Below, in pieces: positions 8,563 through 16,810 of a stretch of 64,000 nt of DNA (position 1 is its first letter; each line of letters starts with the position of its first letter). Source of the DNA: DASXYG01 sp036502625 (lineage in GTDB: Bacteria; Actinomycetota; Actinomycetes; Streptosporangiales; Streptosporangiaceae). The position numbers were made by a program, and so were the translations under genes. A model generated the notes under the pieces. That model saw nothing but the letters and a program-made list of their open reading frames with translations, was not told the DNA's origin and made no database searches. The DNA is taken from NCBI GenBank assembly GCA_036502625.1, contig DASXYG010000126.1, forward strand, positions 1 to 64,000, in the 5' to 3' direction.

Positions 8563-9267
8563 ATGGCCGCCGAGGCAGCACGGGCGTACATGAACATCGG
8601 GGAGGTCCTGGCCCTGCTGCGCCAGGACTTCCCCGACGTCACCGTTTCGAAGATCCGCTTCCTCGAGTCCGAGGGGCTGATCGAGCCGGCCCGCGCCCCG
8701 TCCGGCTACCGCAGGTTCACCCACGCCGACGCCGCGCGCCTGCGGTTCATCCTCAGCGCCCAGCGCGACCACTACCTGCCGCTGCGCGTGATCAAGGAGC
8801 ACCTCGACGCGTACGACCGCGGCGACGCCCCCGCCGAGCTGAGCGGCACCGGGCTGCGCCCGCCGCGCCCGCTGGTCGCCACCCCCACCGAGGCGCGCCC
8901 GTCGCCGCTGCTCACCCGCGCCGAGCTCATCGAGGCCACCGGGGCCACCGGCGACGACCTCGACGAACTGGAGTCGTACGGCCTGGTCCACCGCGAAGAC
9001 GGCCGCTACCCGCCCGCGTCCATCGTGGTCGCCCGCGCCGCCGCCGACCTCGCCCGCTACGGCATCGCCGCCCGCCACCTGCGCGCCGTCAAGGCCGCCG
9101 CCGACCGCGAGGTCGCGCTCATCGAGCAGGCCGTCGCGCCGCTCGACCGCCGCCGCGGCCCCGGGGCGCGCGACCGCGCCAACGAGGCGGCGCGCGAGAT
9201 CGCCACGCTGGCGAACCGCCTGCACACCGCGCTCGTCGACGCCGGGCTGGCCGCCCGGGGCGGATGA
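8563..9267 (+). CDS. MerR-family regulator, FtsR-like (Rv1828 type)
   Basis: 234 residues with an N-terminal winged helix: MNIGEVLALL, then VTVSKIRFLESEGLI and SGYRRFTHAD, the MerR DNA-binding pattern. There is no metal-binding C-terminal loop, and the second half has a helical domain with a further possible helix-turn-helix (LTRAELIEATGATGDDL). Neighbours garA upstream and the bifunctional nuclease downstream match Rv1828, whose corynebacterial relative FtsR activates ftsZ. An alternative start is ATG at 8590. Identity as an FtsR orthologue rests on synteny and N-terminal similarity. Confidence 0.88.
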   Translation: MAAEAARAYMNIGEVLALLRQDFPDVTVSKIRFLESEGLIEPARAPSGYRRFTHADAARLRFILSAQRDHYLPLRVIKEHLDAYDRGDAPAELSGTGLRPPRPLVATPTEARPSPLLTRAELIEATGATGDDLDELESYGLVHREDGRYPPASIVVARAAADLARYGIAARHLRAVKAAADREVALIEQAVAPLDRRRGPGARDRANEAAREIATLANRLHTALVDAGLAARGG

Positions 9268-9356
9268 GTAGGGATATGGGCGCTTCGCAGGTGTACGTTG
9301 GAACGGAGACGCAGACCGATGTACCGAGCGCGACAGATGCACAGACCGACAGCTAG
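9264..9356 (+). CDS. Possible 30-residue coupled small ORF
   Basis: ATG at 9264 overlaps the TGA of the MerR gene (ATGA). The frame runs 30 codons to TAG at 9354-9356, 12 bases before the next gene. The peptide is polar, Thr/Asp/Gln-rich, with no signal or known motif. Spacing fits a coupled leader or small protein, but short frames arise by chance and I have no homologue in mind. Confidence 0.25.
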   Translation: MSRDMGASQVYVGTETQTDVPSATDAQTDS

Positions 9357-9368
9357 GGCGGTGTCGTT

Positions 9369-9836
9369 GTGAAGCAGATGGAGGTCGTCGGCGTCCGGGT
9401 CGAAATGCCCTCCAATCAGCCGATCGTGCTCCTCAAGGAGGCCGACGGCGAGCGCTACCTCCCGATCTGGATCGGTGCGGTCGAGGCCACCGCGATCGCG
9501 TTCGCCCAACAGGGCGTCCTCCCCGCGCGCCCCCTCACCCACGACCTGTTCCGCGACGTCCTCGACTCATTCGACGTCCAGTTGCGCACGGTCAACATCA
9601 CGGCCCTCCGCGAAGGCATCTTCTTCGCCGACCTGATCTTCTCCAACGGCCGCGAGGTCTCCGCCCGCCCGTCCGACTCCATCGCCCTCGCCCTGCGCAC
9701 CGGCGCCGCCATCTTCGCCAGCGAAGACGTCCTCGACGAGGCCGGCGTCGCCATCCCTGACGAGCAGGAGGACGAGGTCGAGAAGTTCCGCGAGTTCCTC
9801 GACACCATCTCCCCAGAGGACTTCGGCCGAACGTGA
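9369..9836 (+). CDS. Bifunctional nuclease family protein (DUF151, Rv1829-like)
   Basis: 155 residues from GTG at 9369. The sequence is DUF151 throughout: LLKEADGERYLPIWIG near 25-40, the RPLTHDLF segment, then FFADLIFSNG and RPSDSIALALR, the most conserved block of the family. Some members have DNase/RNase activity; the bacterial role is unclear. The C-terminus is acidic (DEQEDEVEKFREFLD). It lies between two MerR genes, as in Rv1828-Rv1830. Confidence 0.93.
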   Translation: MKQMEVVGVRVEMPSNQPIVLLKEADGERYLPIWIGAVEATAIAFAQQGVLPARPLTHDLFRDVLDSFDVQLRTVNITALREGIFFADLIFSNGREVSARPSDSIALALRTGAAIFASEDVLDEAGVAIPDEQEDEVEKFREFLDTISPEDFGRT

Positions 9837-9895
9837 CCCGGCCGTGGCGGCGCGAAACGCGGGGAAACCTCTCCACGACGCGCCGGGGGGCATCG

Positions 9896-9972
9896 TTGAT
9901 TTGTCCCTGTGATCGCCATAACGTTCAAGAGAACACCCGCCGTGCACCTAGTGCCCCCCAACGCACGGCGGG
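9896..9972 (+). promoter_or_regulatory. Promoter and 5' leader hairpin of the second MerR gene
   Basis: TTGATT (9896-9901), a 17-base spacer and TAACGT (9919-9924) form a plausible promoter. Just downstream, CCCGCCGTGC (9936-9945) and GCACGGCGGG (9963-9972) are a perfect 10-bp inverted repeat with a 17-base loop in the expected untranslated leader. There is no U-run, so attenuation, protein binding or termination of the upstream gene are all possible. Confidence 0.5.
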
Positions 9973-10031
9973 CGGGCTCCTGACGACGGTGTATCGGTCA
10001 TCGGCGGGGCAGGGACTTCGCGGAGGTCGGC

Positions 10032-10634
10032 GTGGCGGTTTCCAGCGGCGAGGACAGAACGTCGGAGATCCGGCGTGAAGCTGTCCTCAGGGCAGGCGAG
10101 CAAGGCCTGCTCTTCGACACCGAGCCGCCGACAGTGCCGGACGACGTGGGCTACCGCGGGAACACCGCCTGCACCGCCGCCGGCATCTCCTACCGGCAGC
10201 TCGACTACTGGGCGCGCACCGGGCTCGTCGAGCCGAGCGTCCGCGCCGCCCACGGCTCCGGCACCCAGCGGCTGTACAGCTTCCGCGACATCCTCGTCCT
10301 GAAGGTCGTCAAGCGGCTGCTCGACACCGGCATCTCCCTGCAGCAGATCCGCGCGGCCGTGCAGTTCCTGTCCGTACGTGGGAGCAGCGACCTCGCCCGC
10401 ATCACCTTGATGAGCGACGGCGTCAGCGTCTACGAATGCACCTCCGCCGACGAGGTCGTCGACCTCCTCGCCGGCGGCCAGGGCGTCTTCGGCATCGCGC
10501 TCGGCAGCGTGTGGCGCGAGGTCGAGGGCACCCTCGCCGAGATGCCCGCCGAACAGATCGGCGCCATCGACGACGACGCCGACCGCCCCAACGACGAACT
10601 CGCCGGCCGCCGCCGCGCCCGCCGCACCGGTTGA
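10032..10634 (+). CDS. MerR-family regulator (Rv1830-like)
   Basis: 200 residues from GTG with GGAGG upstream. After a 35-residue lead, GYRGNTACTAAGISYRQLDY begins a MerR winged helix, continued by TQRLYSFRDILVLKVVKRLL and a dimerisation helix. No effector domain is recognisable in the acidic C-terminal part. It is the last gene of the conserved garA-MerR-DUF151-MerR group. In that group mycobacteria have gcvH nearby; no gcvH is present here. It may bind its own promoter, which has a hairpin. Confidence 0.88.
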   Translation: MAVSSGEDRTSEIRREAVLRAGEQGLLFDTEPPTVPDDVGYRGNTACTAAGISYRQLDYWARTGLVEPSVRAAHGSGTQRLYSFRDILVLKVVKRLLDTGISLQQIRAAVQFLSVRGSSDLARITLMSDGVSVYECTSADEVVDLLAGGQGVFGIALGSVWREVEGTLAEMPAEQIGAIDDDADRPNDELAGRRRARRTG

Positions 10635-10663
10635 AGGGCGTCCAGGGCTCGTCCGCGCACCGA

Positions 10664-10669
10664 TAGCCT
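10664..10669 (+). promoter_or_regulatory. -10 element TAGCCT for trmI
   Basis: TAGCCT lies 8 bases before the ATG at 10678 with no ribosome site between, consistent with a near-leaderless start. This placement also argues against the in-frame TTG at 10669. Confidence 0.45.
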
Positions 10670-10677
10670 TGGCCGTC

Positions 10678-11607
10678 ATGAGTGAAGCCCACGTCCCCGA
10701 GCCCGCGCCGGCGCGGCCGCACCGCGGACCCCTCCAGCCCGGCGACCTCGTCCAGCTCACCGACCCCAAGGGCCGGATGCACACCGTGCGCCTCGAGCCG
10801 GGCAAGCAGTTCCACACGCACAAGGGCTCGCTCGACATGGACGAACTCATCGGCACGTCCGAAGGCGCCGTCGTCAAGTCCTCCGGCGGCACCGCGTACG
10901 TCGCGCTGCGCCCCCTCCTGTCGGACTTCACGCTGTCCATGAAGCGCGGCGCCACGATCGTCTACCCCAAGGACGCCGCCCAGATCGTCGCCATCGCCGA
11001 CATCTTCCCCGGCGCCCGCGTCATCGAGGCCGGCGCCGGCTCCGGCGCGCTGTCCTGCTGGCTGCTGCGCTCCGTCGGCCCCACCGGGCTCGTCACCTCC
11101 TACGAACGCCGCGACGACTTCGCCCGCATCGCCCGCACCAACGTCGAGCGGTTCTTCGGCGCCCCCCACCCCGCCTGGCGGCTCACCGTCGGCGACCTCG
11201 TCGAACAGCTCACCGAGCACCCTCTGGAGGACCGCGCCGACCGCGCCATCCTCGACATGCTCGCCCCCTGGGAGTGCCTGGAGACCGTGGCCGCGGCGCT
11301 GGAGCCCGGCGGCCTCCTGTGCTGCTACGTCGCCTCCACCACCCAGGTGTCCCGCGTCGTCGAGTCGCTGCGCGAACACGGCGAGTTCGCCGAGCCCGCC
11401 ACCTCGGAGACGCTCATCCGCAACTGGCACGTCGAGGGCCTGGCCGTACGCCCCGACCACCGCATGGTCGGCCACACCGGCTTCCTCGTCACCGCCCGCC
11501 GCCTCGCCGACGGCGTGCGCGCCCCGATGCGGCAGCGGCGTCCCGCCAAGGGCGCGTACGGCGACGACTGGCAGGCCGCGGCGCCCCGCGCCACCGGCGG
11601 TTCCTGA
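10678..11607 (+). CDS. trmI: tRNA (adenine-58-N1)-methyltransferase
   Basis: 309 residues. The N-terminal domain has GPLQPGDLVQLTDPKGR and LDMDELIG, typical of TrmI. The Rossmann methyltransferase core has RVIEAGAGSGALSCWLL as the SAM-binding motif I, and ERRDDFARIA follows. The enzyme methylates A58 in the T-loop of tRNA as a tetramer in actinobacteria (Rv2118c in M. tuberculosis). Its place just upstream of the proteasomal ATPase is conserved across the phylum. ATG at 10678 is chosen over an in-frame TTG nine bases upstream. Confidence 0.94.
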   Translation: MSEAHVPEPAPARPHRGPLQPGDLVQLTDPKGRMHTVRLEPGKQFHTHKGSLDMDELIGTSEGAVVKSSGGTAYVALRPLLSDFTLSMKRGATIVYPKDAAQIVAIADIFPGARVIEAGAGSGALSCWLLRSVGPTGLVTSYERRDDFARIARTNVERFFGAPHPAWRLTVGDLVEQLTEHPLEDRADRAILDMLAPWECLETVAAALEPGGLLCCYVASTTQVSRVVESLREHGEFAEPATSETLIRNWHVEGLAVRPDHRMVGHTGFLVTARRLADGVRAPMRQRRPAKGAYGDDWQAAAPRATGGS

Positions 11608-11769
11608 CCCGCCGCCGACCCCCGCGACGTGCGCCGTCCCGCATGCCGGACACCCGCGCGCCCGGCGCCACGCGCCGGTGATCTTGTTTCCTGCGTCACC
11701 CGCGACCGCGTGACCTGCCCCTTCGTGGAACGCTCCCGCTACATACGACACGGCGCCCGTCCGGTCAGG

Positions 11770-11797
11770 TTACGAACGGCCGACAGATAGGTAGGGT
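11770..11797 (+). promoter_or_regulatory. Candidate promoter for the proteasomal ATPase gene
   Basis: TTACGA (11770-11775), 16-base spacer, TAGGGT (11792-11797), then 24 bases to the AGGAGG at 11821-11826. It is the best candidate in the 227-base gap 11608-11834; the -35 match is weak. Confidence 0.35.
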
Positions 11798-11834
11798 CAG
11801 ACGTAGTCGTCGTCTCTAGGAGGAGGTGACGGGC

Positions 11835-13592
11835 GTGGCAGCTCGCGACGATGAGACTCGCGCCGCGCAGCATGCCCGGGAATCGGAAGATCTCCGGGCG
11901 CAGGTTTCCTTTCTCGAAGAGGAGATCTCCGTGCTGCGGCGCAAGCTCGCGGAGTCCCCCCGCCAGTCGCGGATGACCGAGGAACGCCTGCGCGAACTGC
12001 AGGCGAATCTCGCGGCCGTCAATGCTCAGAACGAGCGGCTCGTGGCCACCCTGAAGGAGGCCCGCGAGCAGATTGTCGCGCTCAAGGAGGAGGTCGACCG
12101 GCTGGCGCAGCCACCGTCGGCGTTCGGCGTCTTCCTGAAGGCACGAGAAGACGGCACGGCAGAGATCTTCACCGGCGGCCGCAAGCTCCGGGTGACCGTC
12201 AGCCCGTCCATCGACATGGACGAGCTGCAGCGGGGCCAGGAGCTCATGCTGAACGAGGCAATGAACGTCGTCGAGGTCCTCGAGTTCGAGACCATCGGCG
12301 ACATCGTGATGCTCAAGGAGGTGCTCGAAGACGGCAAGCGTGCGCTCGTCATCGGGCACACGGACGAGGAGCGCATCGTCCAGCTCGCCGAGCCGCTCAC
12401 CGAGCAGACCCTGCGCGCGGGCGACTCGCTCCTGCTGGAACCGCGTTCCGGCTACGTGTACGAACGAATCCCGAAGTCCGAGGTCGAGGAGCTCATCCTC
12501 GAAGAGGTCCCCGACCTCAGCTACCTCGACATCGGCGGTCTCTCCGGGCAGATCGAGCAGATCCGCGACGCCGTGGAACTGCCGTACCTGCACCGCGACC
12601 TCTACCGGGAGCACCGGCTCAAGCCGCCGAAGGGCGTCCTGCTCTACGGGCCCCCAGGGTGCGGGAAGACCCTGATCGCCAAGGCCGTCGCCAACTCCCT
12701 CGCCAAGCAGACGGCGGACGGCGGCAGCCAGGCGCGCAGCTTCTTCCTCAACATCAAGGGCCCTGAGCTGCTGAACAAGTACGTCGGTGAGACCGAACGC
12801 CATATCCGGCTGGTGTTCCAGCGGGCCCGTGAGAAGGCCAGCGAAGGCATGCCGGTCATCGTGTTCTTCGACGAGATGGACTCGATCTTCCGCACCCGCG
12901 GCTCCGGGGTGTCCTCCGACGTGGAGAACACGATCGTCCCGCAGCTCCTGTCGGAGATCGACGGCGTCGAGGGGCTCCAGAACGTCATCGTCATCGGCGC
13001 CTCCAACCGGGAGGACATGATCGACCCGGCGATCCTCCGGCCCGGCCGGCTGGACGTCAAGATCAAGATCGAGCGGCCCGACGCCGAGGCCGCGAAGGAC
13101 ATCTTCTCCAAGTACCTCACCGAGGACCTCCCGCTGCACGAGGACGACCTCAGGGAACACGGCGGCAACGGCCCCGCGGCGGTCGGCGCCATGATCCAGC
13201 GGGTCGTCGAGCGGATGTACTCCGAGAGCGAGGAGAACCGCTACCTCGAGGTCACCTACGCCAACGGTGACAAGGAAGTCCTCTACTTCAAGGACTTCAA
13301 CTCCGGCGCGATGATCCAGAACATCGTCGACCGCGCGAAGACCAGCGCGATCAAGGACTACCTCGACAACAAGCAGAAGGGCATCCGCGTCTCCCACCTG
13401 CTCCAGGCCTGCGCCGACGAGTTCAAGGAGAACGAGGACCTCCCCAACACCACCAACCCCGACGACTGGGCCCGCATCTCCGGCAAGAAGGGCGAGCGGA
13501 TCGTCTACATCCGTACGCTCATCTCCGGCAAGCAGGGCACCGAGGCCGGCCGCTCCATCGACACCGTCGCCAACACCGGCCAGTACCTCTAG
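11835..13592 (+). CDS. arc: Proteasome-associated AAA+ ATPase ARC (Mpa)
   Basis: 585 residues. GTG at 11835 is 8 bases from AGGAGG; the earlier GTG at 11826 lies inside that ribosome site. An N-terminal coiled coil (about 15-95) recruits Pup in the known family, then come OB domains and the AAA+ core with Walker A GPPGCGKT near 272 and Walker B FFDEMDS near 345. The C-terminus is GQYL, the tail that docks into the 20S alpha ring. The protein unfolds pupylated substrates. A strong hairpin follows the gene. Confidence 0.97.
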   Translation: MAARDDETRAAQHARESEDLRAQVSFLEEEISVLRRKLAESPRQSRMTEERLRELQANLAAVNAQNERLVATLKEAREQIVALKEEVDRLAQPPSAFGVFLKAREDGTAEIFTGGRKLRVTVSPSIDMDELQRGQELMLNEAMNVVEVLEFETIGDIVMLKEVLEDGKRALVIGHTDEERIVQLAEPLTEQTLRAGDSLLLEPRSGYVYERIPKSEVEELILEEVPDLSYLDIGGLSGQIEQIRDAVELPYLHRDLYREHRLKPPKGVLLYGPPGCGKTLIAKAVANSLAKQTADGGSQARSFFLNIKGPELLNKYVGETERHIRLVFQRAREKASEGMPVIVFFDEMDSIFRTRGSGVSSDVENTIVPQLLSEIDGVEGLQNVIVIGASNREDMIDPAILRPGRLDVKIKIERPDAEAAKDIFSKYLTEDLPLHEDDLREHGGNGPAAVGAMIQRVVERMYSESEENRYLEVTYANGDKEVLYFKDFNSGAMIQNIVDRAKTSAIKDYLDNKQKGIRVSHLLQACADEFKENEDLPNTTNPDDWARISGKKGERIVYIRTLISGKQGTEAGRSIDTVANTGQYL

Positions 13593-13624
13593 GCGTCGGT
13601 CAACGAAAAGCCAGGCAAAGGAAG

Positions 13625-13660
13625 ACGCCTCCACGGGGCAAGGAGTCCCCGTGGAGGCGT
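13625..13660 (+). terminator. Strong hairpin after the proteasomal ATPase gene
   Basis: ACGCCTCCACGGGG (13625-13638) pairs perfectly with CCCCGTGGAGGCGT (13647-13660): 14 bp with an 8-base loop. There is no U-run, common for GC-rich actinobacterial terminators. It separates ARC from dop. Confidence 0.75.
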
Positions 13661-13701
13661 GTTCGCATCGGCAGGACACGCGAAATGGTGAATACGGCGA
13701 A

Positions 13702-13707
13702 TAGGGT
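13702..13707 (+). promoter_or_regulatory. -10 element TAGGGT for dop (leaderless)
   Basis: TAGGGT followed by exactly 6 bases and the ATG of dop. Transcription would begin at the start codon. No Shine-Dalgarno is present. Confidence 0.6.
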
Positions 13708-13713
13708 CGAGGC

Positions 13714-15231
13714 ATGACGGCACGTCGTGTGATGGGCATCGAGACCGAGTACGGCATCTCCGTGCCCGGCCAGCCGGGGGCCAACGCCATGGTCACCTCA
13801 TCCCAGGTGGTCAACGCCTACCTCGCGGCCACCGCGGCCCGCGCACGCCGCGCCAGGTGGGACTTCGAAGAGGAGAACCCGCTGCGCGACGCCCGCGGGT
13901 TCGACCTGGCCCGCGAGGTCGCCGACGCGAGCCAGCTCACCGACGAGGACCTCGGCCTCGCCAACGTGATCCTCACCAACGGCGCCCGGCTGTACGTCGA
14001 CCACGCCCACCCGGAGTACTCCGCGCCCGAGACCACCCGCCCGCGCGACGCCGTGGTGTGGGACAAGGCGGGGGAGCGGGTCATGCACGACGCCGCGCAG
14101 CGCGCCGCGCAGGTGCCCGGCGTCGCGCCCATCCAGCTCTACAAGAACAACACCGACAACAAGGGCGCGTCGTACGGCTGCCACGAGAACTACCTCATGG
14201 CCAGGTCCACCCCGTTCGCCGACATCGTCCGCCACCTGACCCCGTTCTTCGTCACCCGCCAGGTCGTCTGCGGCGCCGGGCGTGTCGGCATCGGCGTCGA
14301 CGGCCGTACGGACGGGTTCCAGATCAGCCAGCGCGCCGACTTCTTCGAGGTCGAGGTCGGCCTCGAGACCACCCTCAAGCGGCCGATCATCAACACCCGC
14401 GACGAACCGCACGCCGACCCCGACAAGTACCGCAGGCTGCACGTCATCATCGGCGACGCGAACATGAGCGAGATCTCCACCTACCTCAAGGTGGGCACGA
14501 CCGCGCTCGTCCTCGCCATGATCGAGGACGGCTTCCTGACGCAGGACATGTCCATCGACCTGCCCGTAGCCGAGCTGCGCCGCGTCTCGCGCGACCCCTC
14601 CTGCAAGCACATCGTGCCGCTGCGCGACGGCCGCCGCATGACGGCCGTGCAGCTCCAGATGGAGTACTGCGAGCAGGCCAGGAAGTACGTCGAGGACCGT
14701 TTCGGCACCGACGTCGACACCGACACCGCCGACGTCCTCACCCGCTGGGAGTCCGTCCTGACGCGGCTGGCCGACGACCCCATGCAACTGTCCCGTGAGC
14801 TCGACTGGGTCGCGAAGCTCTCCCTCCTCGAGGGCTACCGCGAACGCGACGACCTCTCCTGGGGCCACAGCCGCCTGCAACTCGTCGACCTGCAGTACAC
14901 CGACGTCCGTCCGGAGAAGGGCCTGTACAACCGGCTCGTGGCCCGCGGCCGCATGGACCGCCTGACGACCGACGCCGAGATCGACGCCGCGGTCGACGAC
15001 CCGCCGGAGGACACCCGCGCGTACTTCCGCGGCCGCTGCCTCCGCCAGTACGCCGACTCCGTGACCGCCGCCTCCTGGGACTCCGTCATCTTCGAGGTCC
15101 CCGGCCGTACGTCCCTGCAGCGCGTCCCCACCCTGGAACCCCTGCGCGGCACGAAGGCCCACGTAGGCGACCTCCTCGACCGCTGCAAGACCGCCGCCGA
15201 CCTGGTCAACGTCCTGACCGGCGACTCCTAG
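13714..15231 (+). CDS. dop: Pup deamidase/depupylase Dop
   Basis: 505 residues of the carboxylate-amine ligase-like fold. It starts ARRVMGIETEYGISVPGQ, with the Mg/ATP-binding Glu segment IETEYG. The catalytic Asp is expected at D96 in RLYVDHAHPEYSAPE. The stretch 36-80 after the first strand is longer than in PafA and contains the Dop-specific loop. In known systems Dop deamidates Pup-Gln to Pup-Glu and removes Pup from proteins. Pup here ends in GGQ, so deamidation is required. The stop codon shares CTAG with the convergent ASCH gene. Confidence 0.96.
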   Translation: MTARRVMGIETEYGISVPGQPGANAMVTSSQVVNAYLAATAARARRARWDFEEENPLRDARGFDLAREVADASQLTDEDLGLANVILTNGARLYVDHAHPEYSAPETTRPRDAVVWDKAGERVMHDAAQRAAQVPGVAPIQLYKNNTDNKGASYGCHENYLMARSTPFADIVRHLTPFFVTRQVVCGAGRVGIGVDGRTDGFQISQRADFFEVEVGLETTLKRPIINTRDEPHADPDKYRRLHVIIGDANMSEISTYLKVGTTALVLAMIEDGFLTQDMSIDLPVAELRRVSRDPSCKHIVPLRDGRRMTAVQLQMEYCEQARKYVEDRFGTDVDTDTADVLTRWESVLTRLADDPMQLSRELDWVAKLSLLEGYRERDDLSWGHSRLQLVDLQYTDVRPEKGLYNRLVARGRMDRLTTDAEIDAAVDDPPEDTRAYFRGRCLRQYADSVTAASWDSVIFEVPGRTSLQRVPTLEPLRGTKAHVGDLLDRCKTAADLVNVLTGDS

Positions 15232-15677
15232 CCGCCGAGCCCCTGCCGCAGGTCGGCGGCCACGCGGAACCGTTCGCACACCACCTCGGTGGAGTCGTCC
15301 ACGGTGAAGCCGGGGTCGCCCAGCGCCGCGCGCATCTCGGCGCCGTGCCAGAACTCCTCGTGCGCCGCGCGCCAGGCGGCCACCGTGGCGTACCCCTCGC
15401 CCTCGGCACGCGCGTGCGCCACACCGACGTCCCCCAGCGGCATGACCCGCACGTCCGTCGTCTCCAGGACGGCCACGCGCACGCCCGCGGAGTCCACCAT
15501 GGCCGTACGCGCGCCCGCGCGTGGCAGCGGGTCAGCGCAGATCCGGTAGTCGGCCAGCAGGCCGGTGGTGGCGGTCTTGGCGCCGCTGAGGACCGCGCCG
15601 ACCAGCCGGTCCCGCAGCGGCCCGGGGAAGCCGAACTCGGTGATCGGCAGTCGCGCGATCTCGTCCTGGTCGGTCAT
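15228..15677 (-). CDS. ASCH-domain protein
   Basis: 149 residues matching the ASCH fold (a PUA-like beta-barrel): FPGPLRDRLVGAVLSGAKTA near the start, TATTGLLADY, then VAVLETTDVRVMPLGDV and the acidic-aromatic EGEGYATVAAWRAAHEEFW. The family is linked to RNA binding and, in some members, N4-acetylcytidine hydrolysis. The gene is convergent with dop, and the two stop codons share CTAG (15228-15231). It interrupts the usual dop-pup adjacency. No functional link to pupylation is shown by the sequence. Confidence 0.85.
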   Translation of the reverse strand: MTDQDEIARLPITEFGFPGPLRDRLVGAVLSGAKTATTGLLADYRICADPLPRAGARTAMVDSAGVRVAVLETTDVRVMPLGDVGVAHARAEGEGYATVAAWRAAHEEFWHGAEMRAALGDPGFTVDDSTEVVCERFRVAADLRQGLGG

Positions 15678-15865
15678 GGGGTGCTCCGTTCGTACGACCC
15701 GCTCCGCCCCGGCCGGAATCCCGCCCGGGGCGGATCATTGCGCCCACAGCGGACACACCGGGGCCGGGGATTCAGGGGAACGTCGGTGGGCGAGGATAGC
15801 GTTGGAACCGGGTAGAACCCCAGACGGCTCTAGACGGCCAGAGCCCCCGCGGCCGAGGAGGACAT

Positions 15866-16075
15866 ATGGCGGAGAAGGACACCGGCGGCCAGAAGCGCGC
15901 GACCCGAGGCGACGACGAGGTCGAGGAGGTCACCGCCGAAACCGATTCCGACGTCGCCGAGCGCAAGGAGAAGCTCGACGAGGACGTGGACTCGATTCTG
16001 GACGAAATAGACGAAGTGCTCGAAGAGAACAGCGAGGATTTTGTACGGTCATACGTACAAAAAGGGGGTCAATGA
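15866..16075 (+). CDS. pup: Prokaryotic ubiquitin-like protein Pup
   Basis: 69 residues, strongly acidic, with the helix-forming C-terminal half (RKEKLDEDVDSILDEIDEVL) that binds the ATPase coiled coil and the terminal GGQ. The terminal Gln is deamidated by Dop, then PafA ligates Pup to substrate lysines. ATG at 15866 has GAGGAGG upstream. The final codons overlap the next gene (ATGA), so Pup and the endonuclease-like protein are translationally coupled. Confidence 0.98.
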   Translation: MAEKDTGGQKRATRGDDEVEEVTAETDSDVAERKEKLDEDVDSILDEIDEVLEENSEDFVRSYVQKGGQ

Positions 16076-16755
16076 TGGACAATTCGGACAGTCATTCGTT
16101 CCCGTCTGGGAAGGTCTGTCCGGATTGCAAGATCGAGAAGCCGCTCTCAGAATTTCGGCGCAATAGGGCGCGCCCCGACGGCCTGTCTTTCTCCTGCAAG
16201 AAATGCTTCGCCGCCCGCGATAAGGCGGGCTACCGAAGTCGGCAAGAAAGAAAAGGGCGTACGGTCCGTGTGCGCGTCGAAACAGCGGAGGGGTTCAAGT
16301 GGTGCCCCGGCTGTGAGACGGCCAAGCCGTACGACGAATGGTTCCGGAACCGTGCCAGCAAGGACGGTCTCGCTTCGTACTGCAAGGAGTGCCTTGCCAA
16401 GCGGGGCGCCCGTGACTACCTCAAGCGTACGTACAAGCTGACCCCCGAGCAGGTGGGGGCGCTCGTCACCCGGCAGGGCGGCGTGTGCCGGGTCTGCCAG
16501 GCGGCCCCCGCCGTGCATATCGATCATGATCACGATGACGGAAGAATCCGCGGCGTGCTCTGCTTCAAATGCAATGCGGGCATCGGGCAGTTTGCGGACG
16601 ATCCAGGAAGGCTGAGGCGTGCCGCTGCCTATCTGGAGGACGTGTTGCCGGAGCCTCGGCGGTGGACGCGGCCGGATCCGGAACGTCCCGTGTACGTGAC
16701 GGAGTTGACCGGGGAGATGGAGGTCTGCCTCGCGGCGGACTACGTACACGCGTGA
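16072..16755 (+). CDS. Endonuclease VII-like HNH protein with two zinc-finger modules
   Basis: 227 residues. ATG at 16072 overlaps the pup stop. Residues 16-45 and 78-107 are a tandem duplication with identical spacing C-x2-C-x22-C-x2-C, each containing F-x-x-N-R-A-x-D-G-L. The C-terminal nuclease has C139, C142, then HIDHDHDDGRIRG, C164, C167 and N168, the zinc-ribboned HNH pattern of recombination endonuclease VII. All expected ligands look present, so activity is plausible. Lying inside the pup-prcB operon links it physically to the proteasome, but its role there is unknown to me. Codons are less GC-rich than in the neighbours. Confidence 0.88.
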   Translation: MMDNSDSHSFPSGKVCPDCKIEKPLSEFRRNRARPDGLSFSCKKCFAARDKAGYRSRQERKGRTVRVRVETAEGFKWCPGCETAKPYDEWFRNRASKDGLASYCKECLAKRGARDYLKRTYKLTPEQVGALVTRQGGVCRVCQAAPAVHIDHDHDDGRIRGVLCFKCNAGIGQFADDPGRLRRAAAYLEDVLPEPRRWTRPDPERPVYVTELTGEMEVCLAADYVHA

Positions 16756-16810
16756 CGAGGGCGGGCGCGTTGGGCCTGTAGACAGTAGGGTCGGGGGCGG
16801 AAGAGATCAT

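Noticed and set aside
9901..9924. TTGTCCCTG...TAACGT before the second MerR gene as a RecA-NDp site
   Set aside because: Two mismatches in the first part and a 9-base rather than 8-base gap; an ordinary -35/-10 reading fits better.
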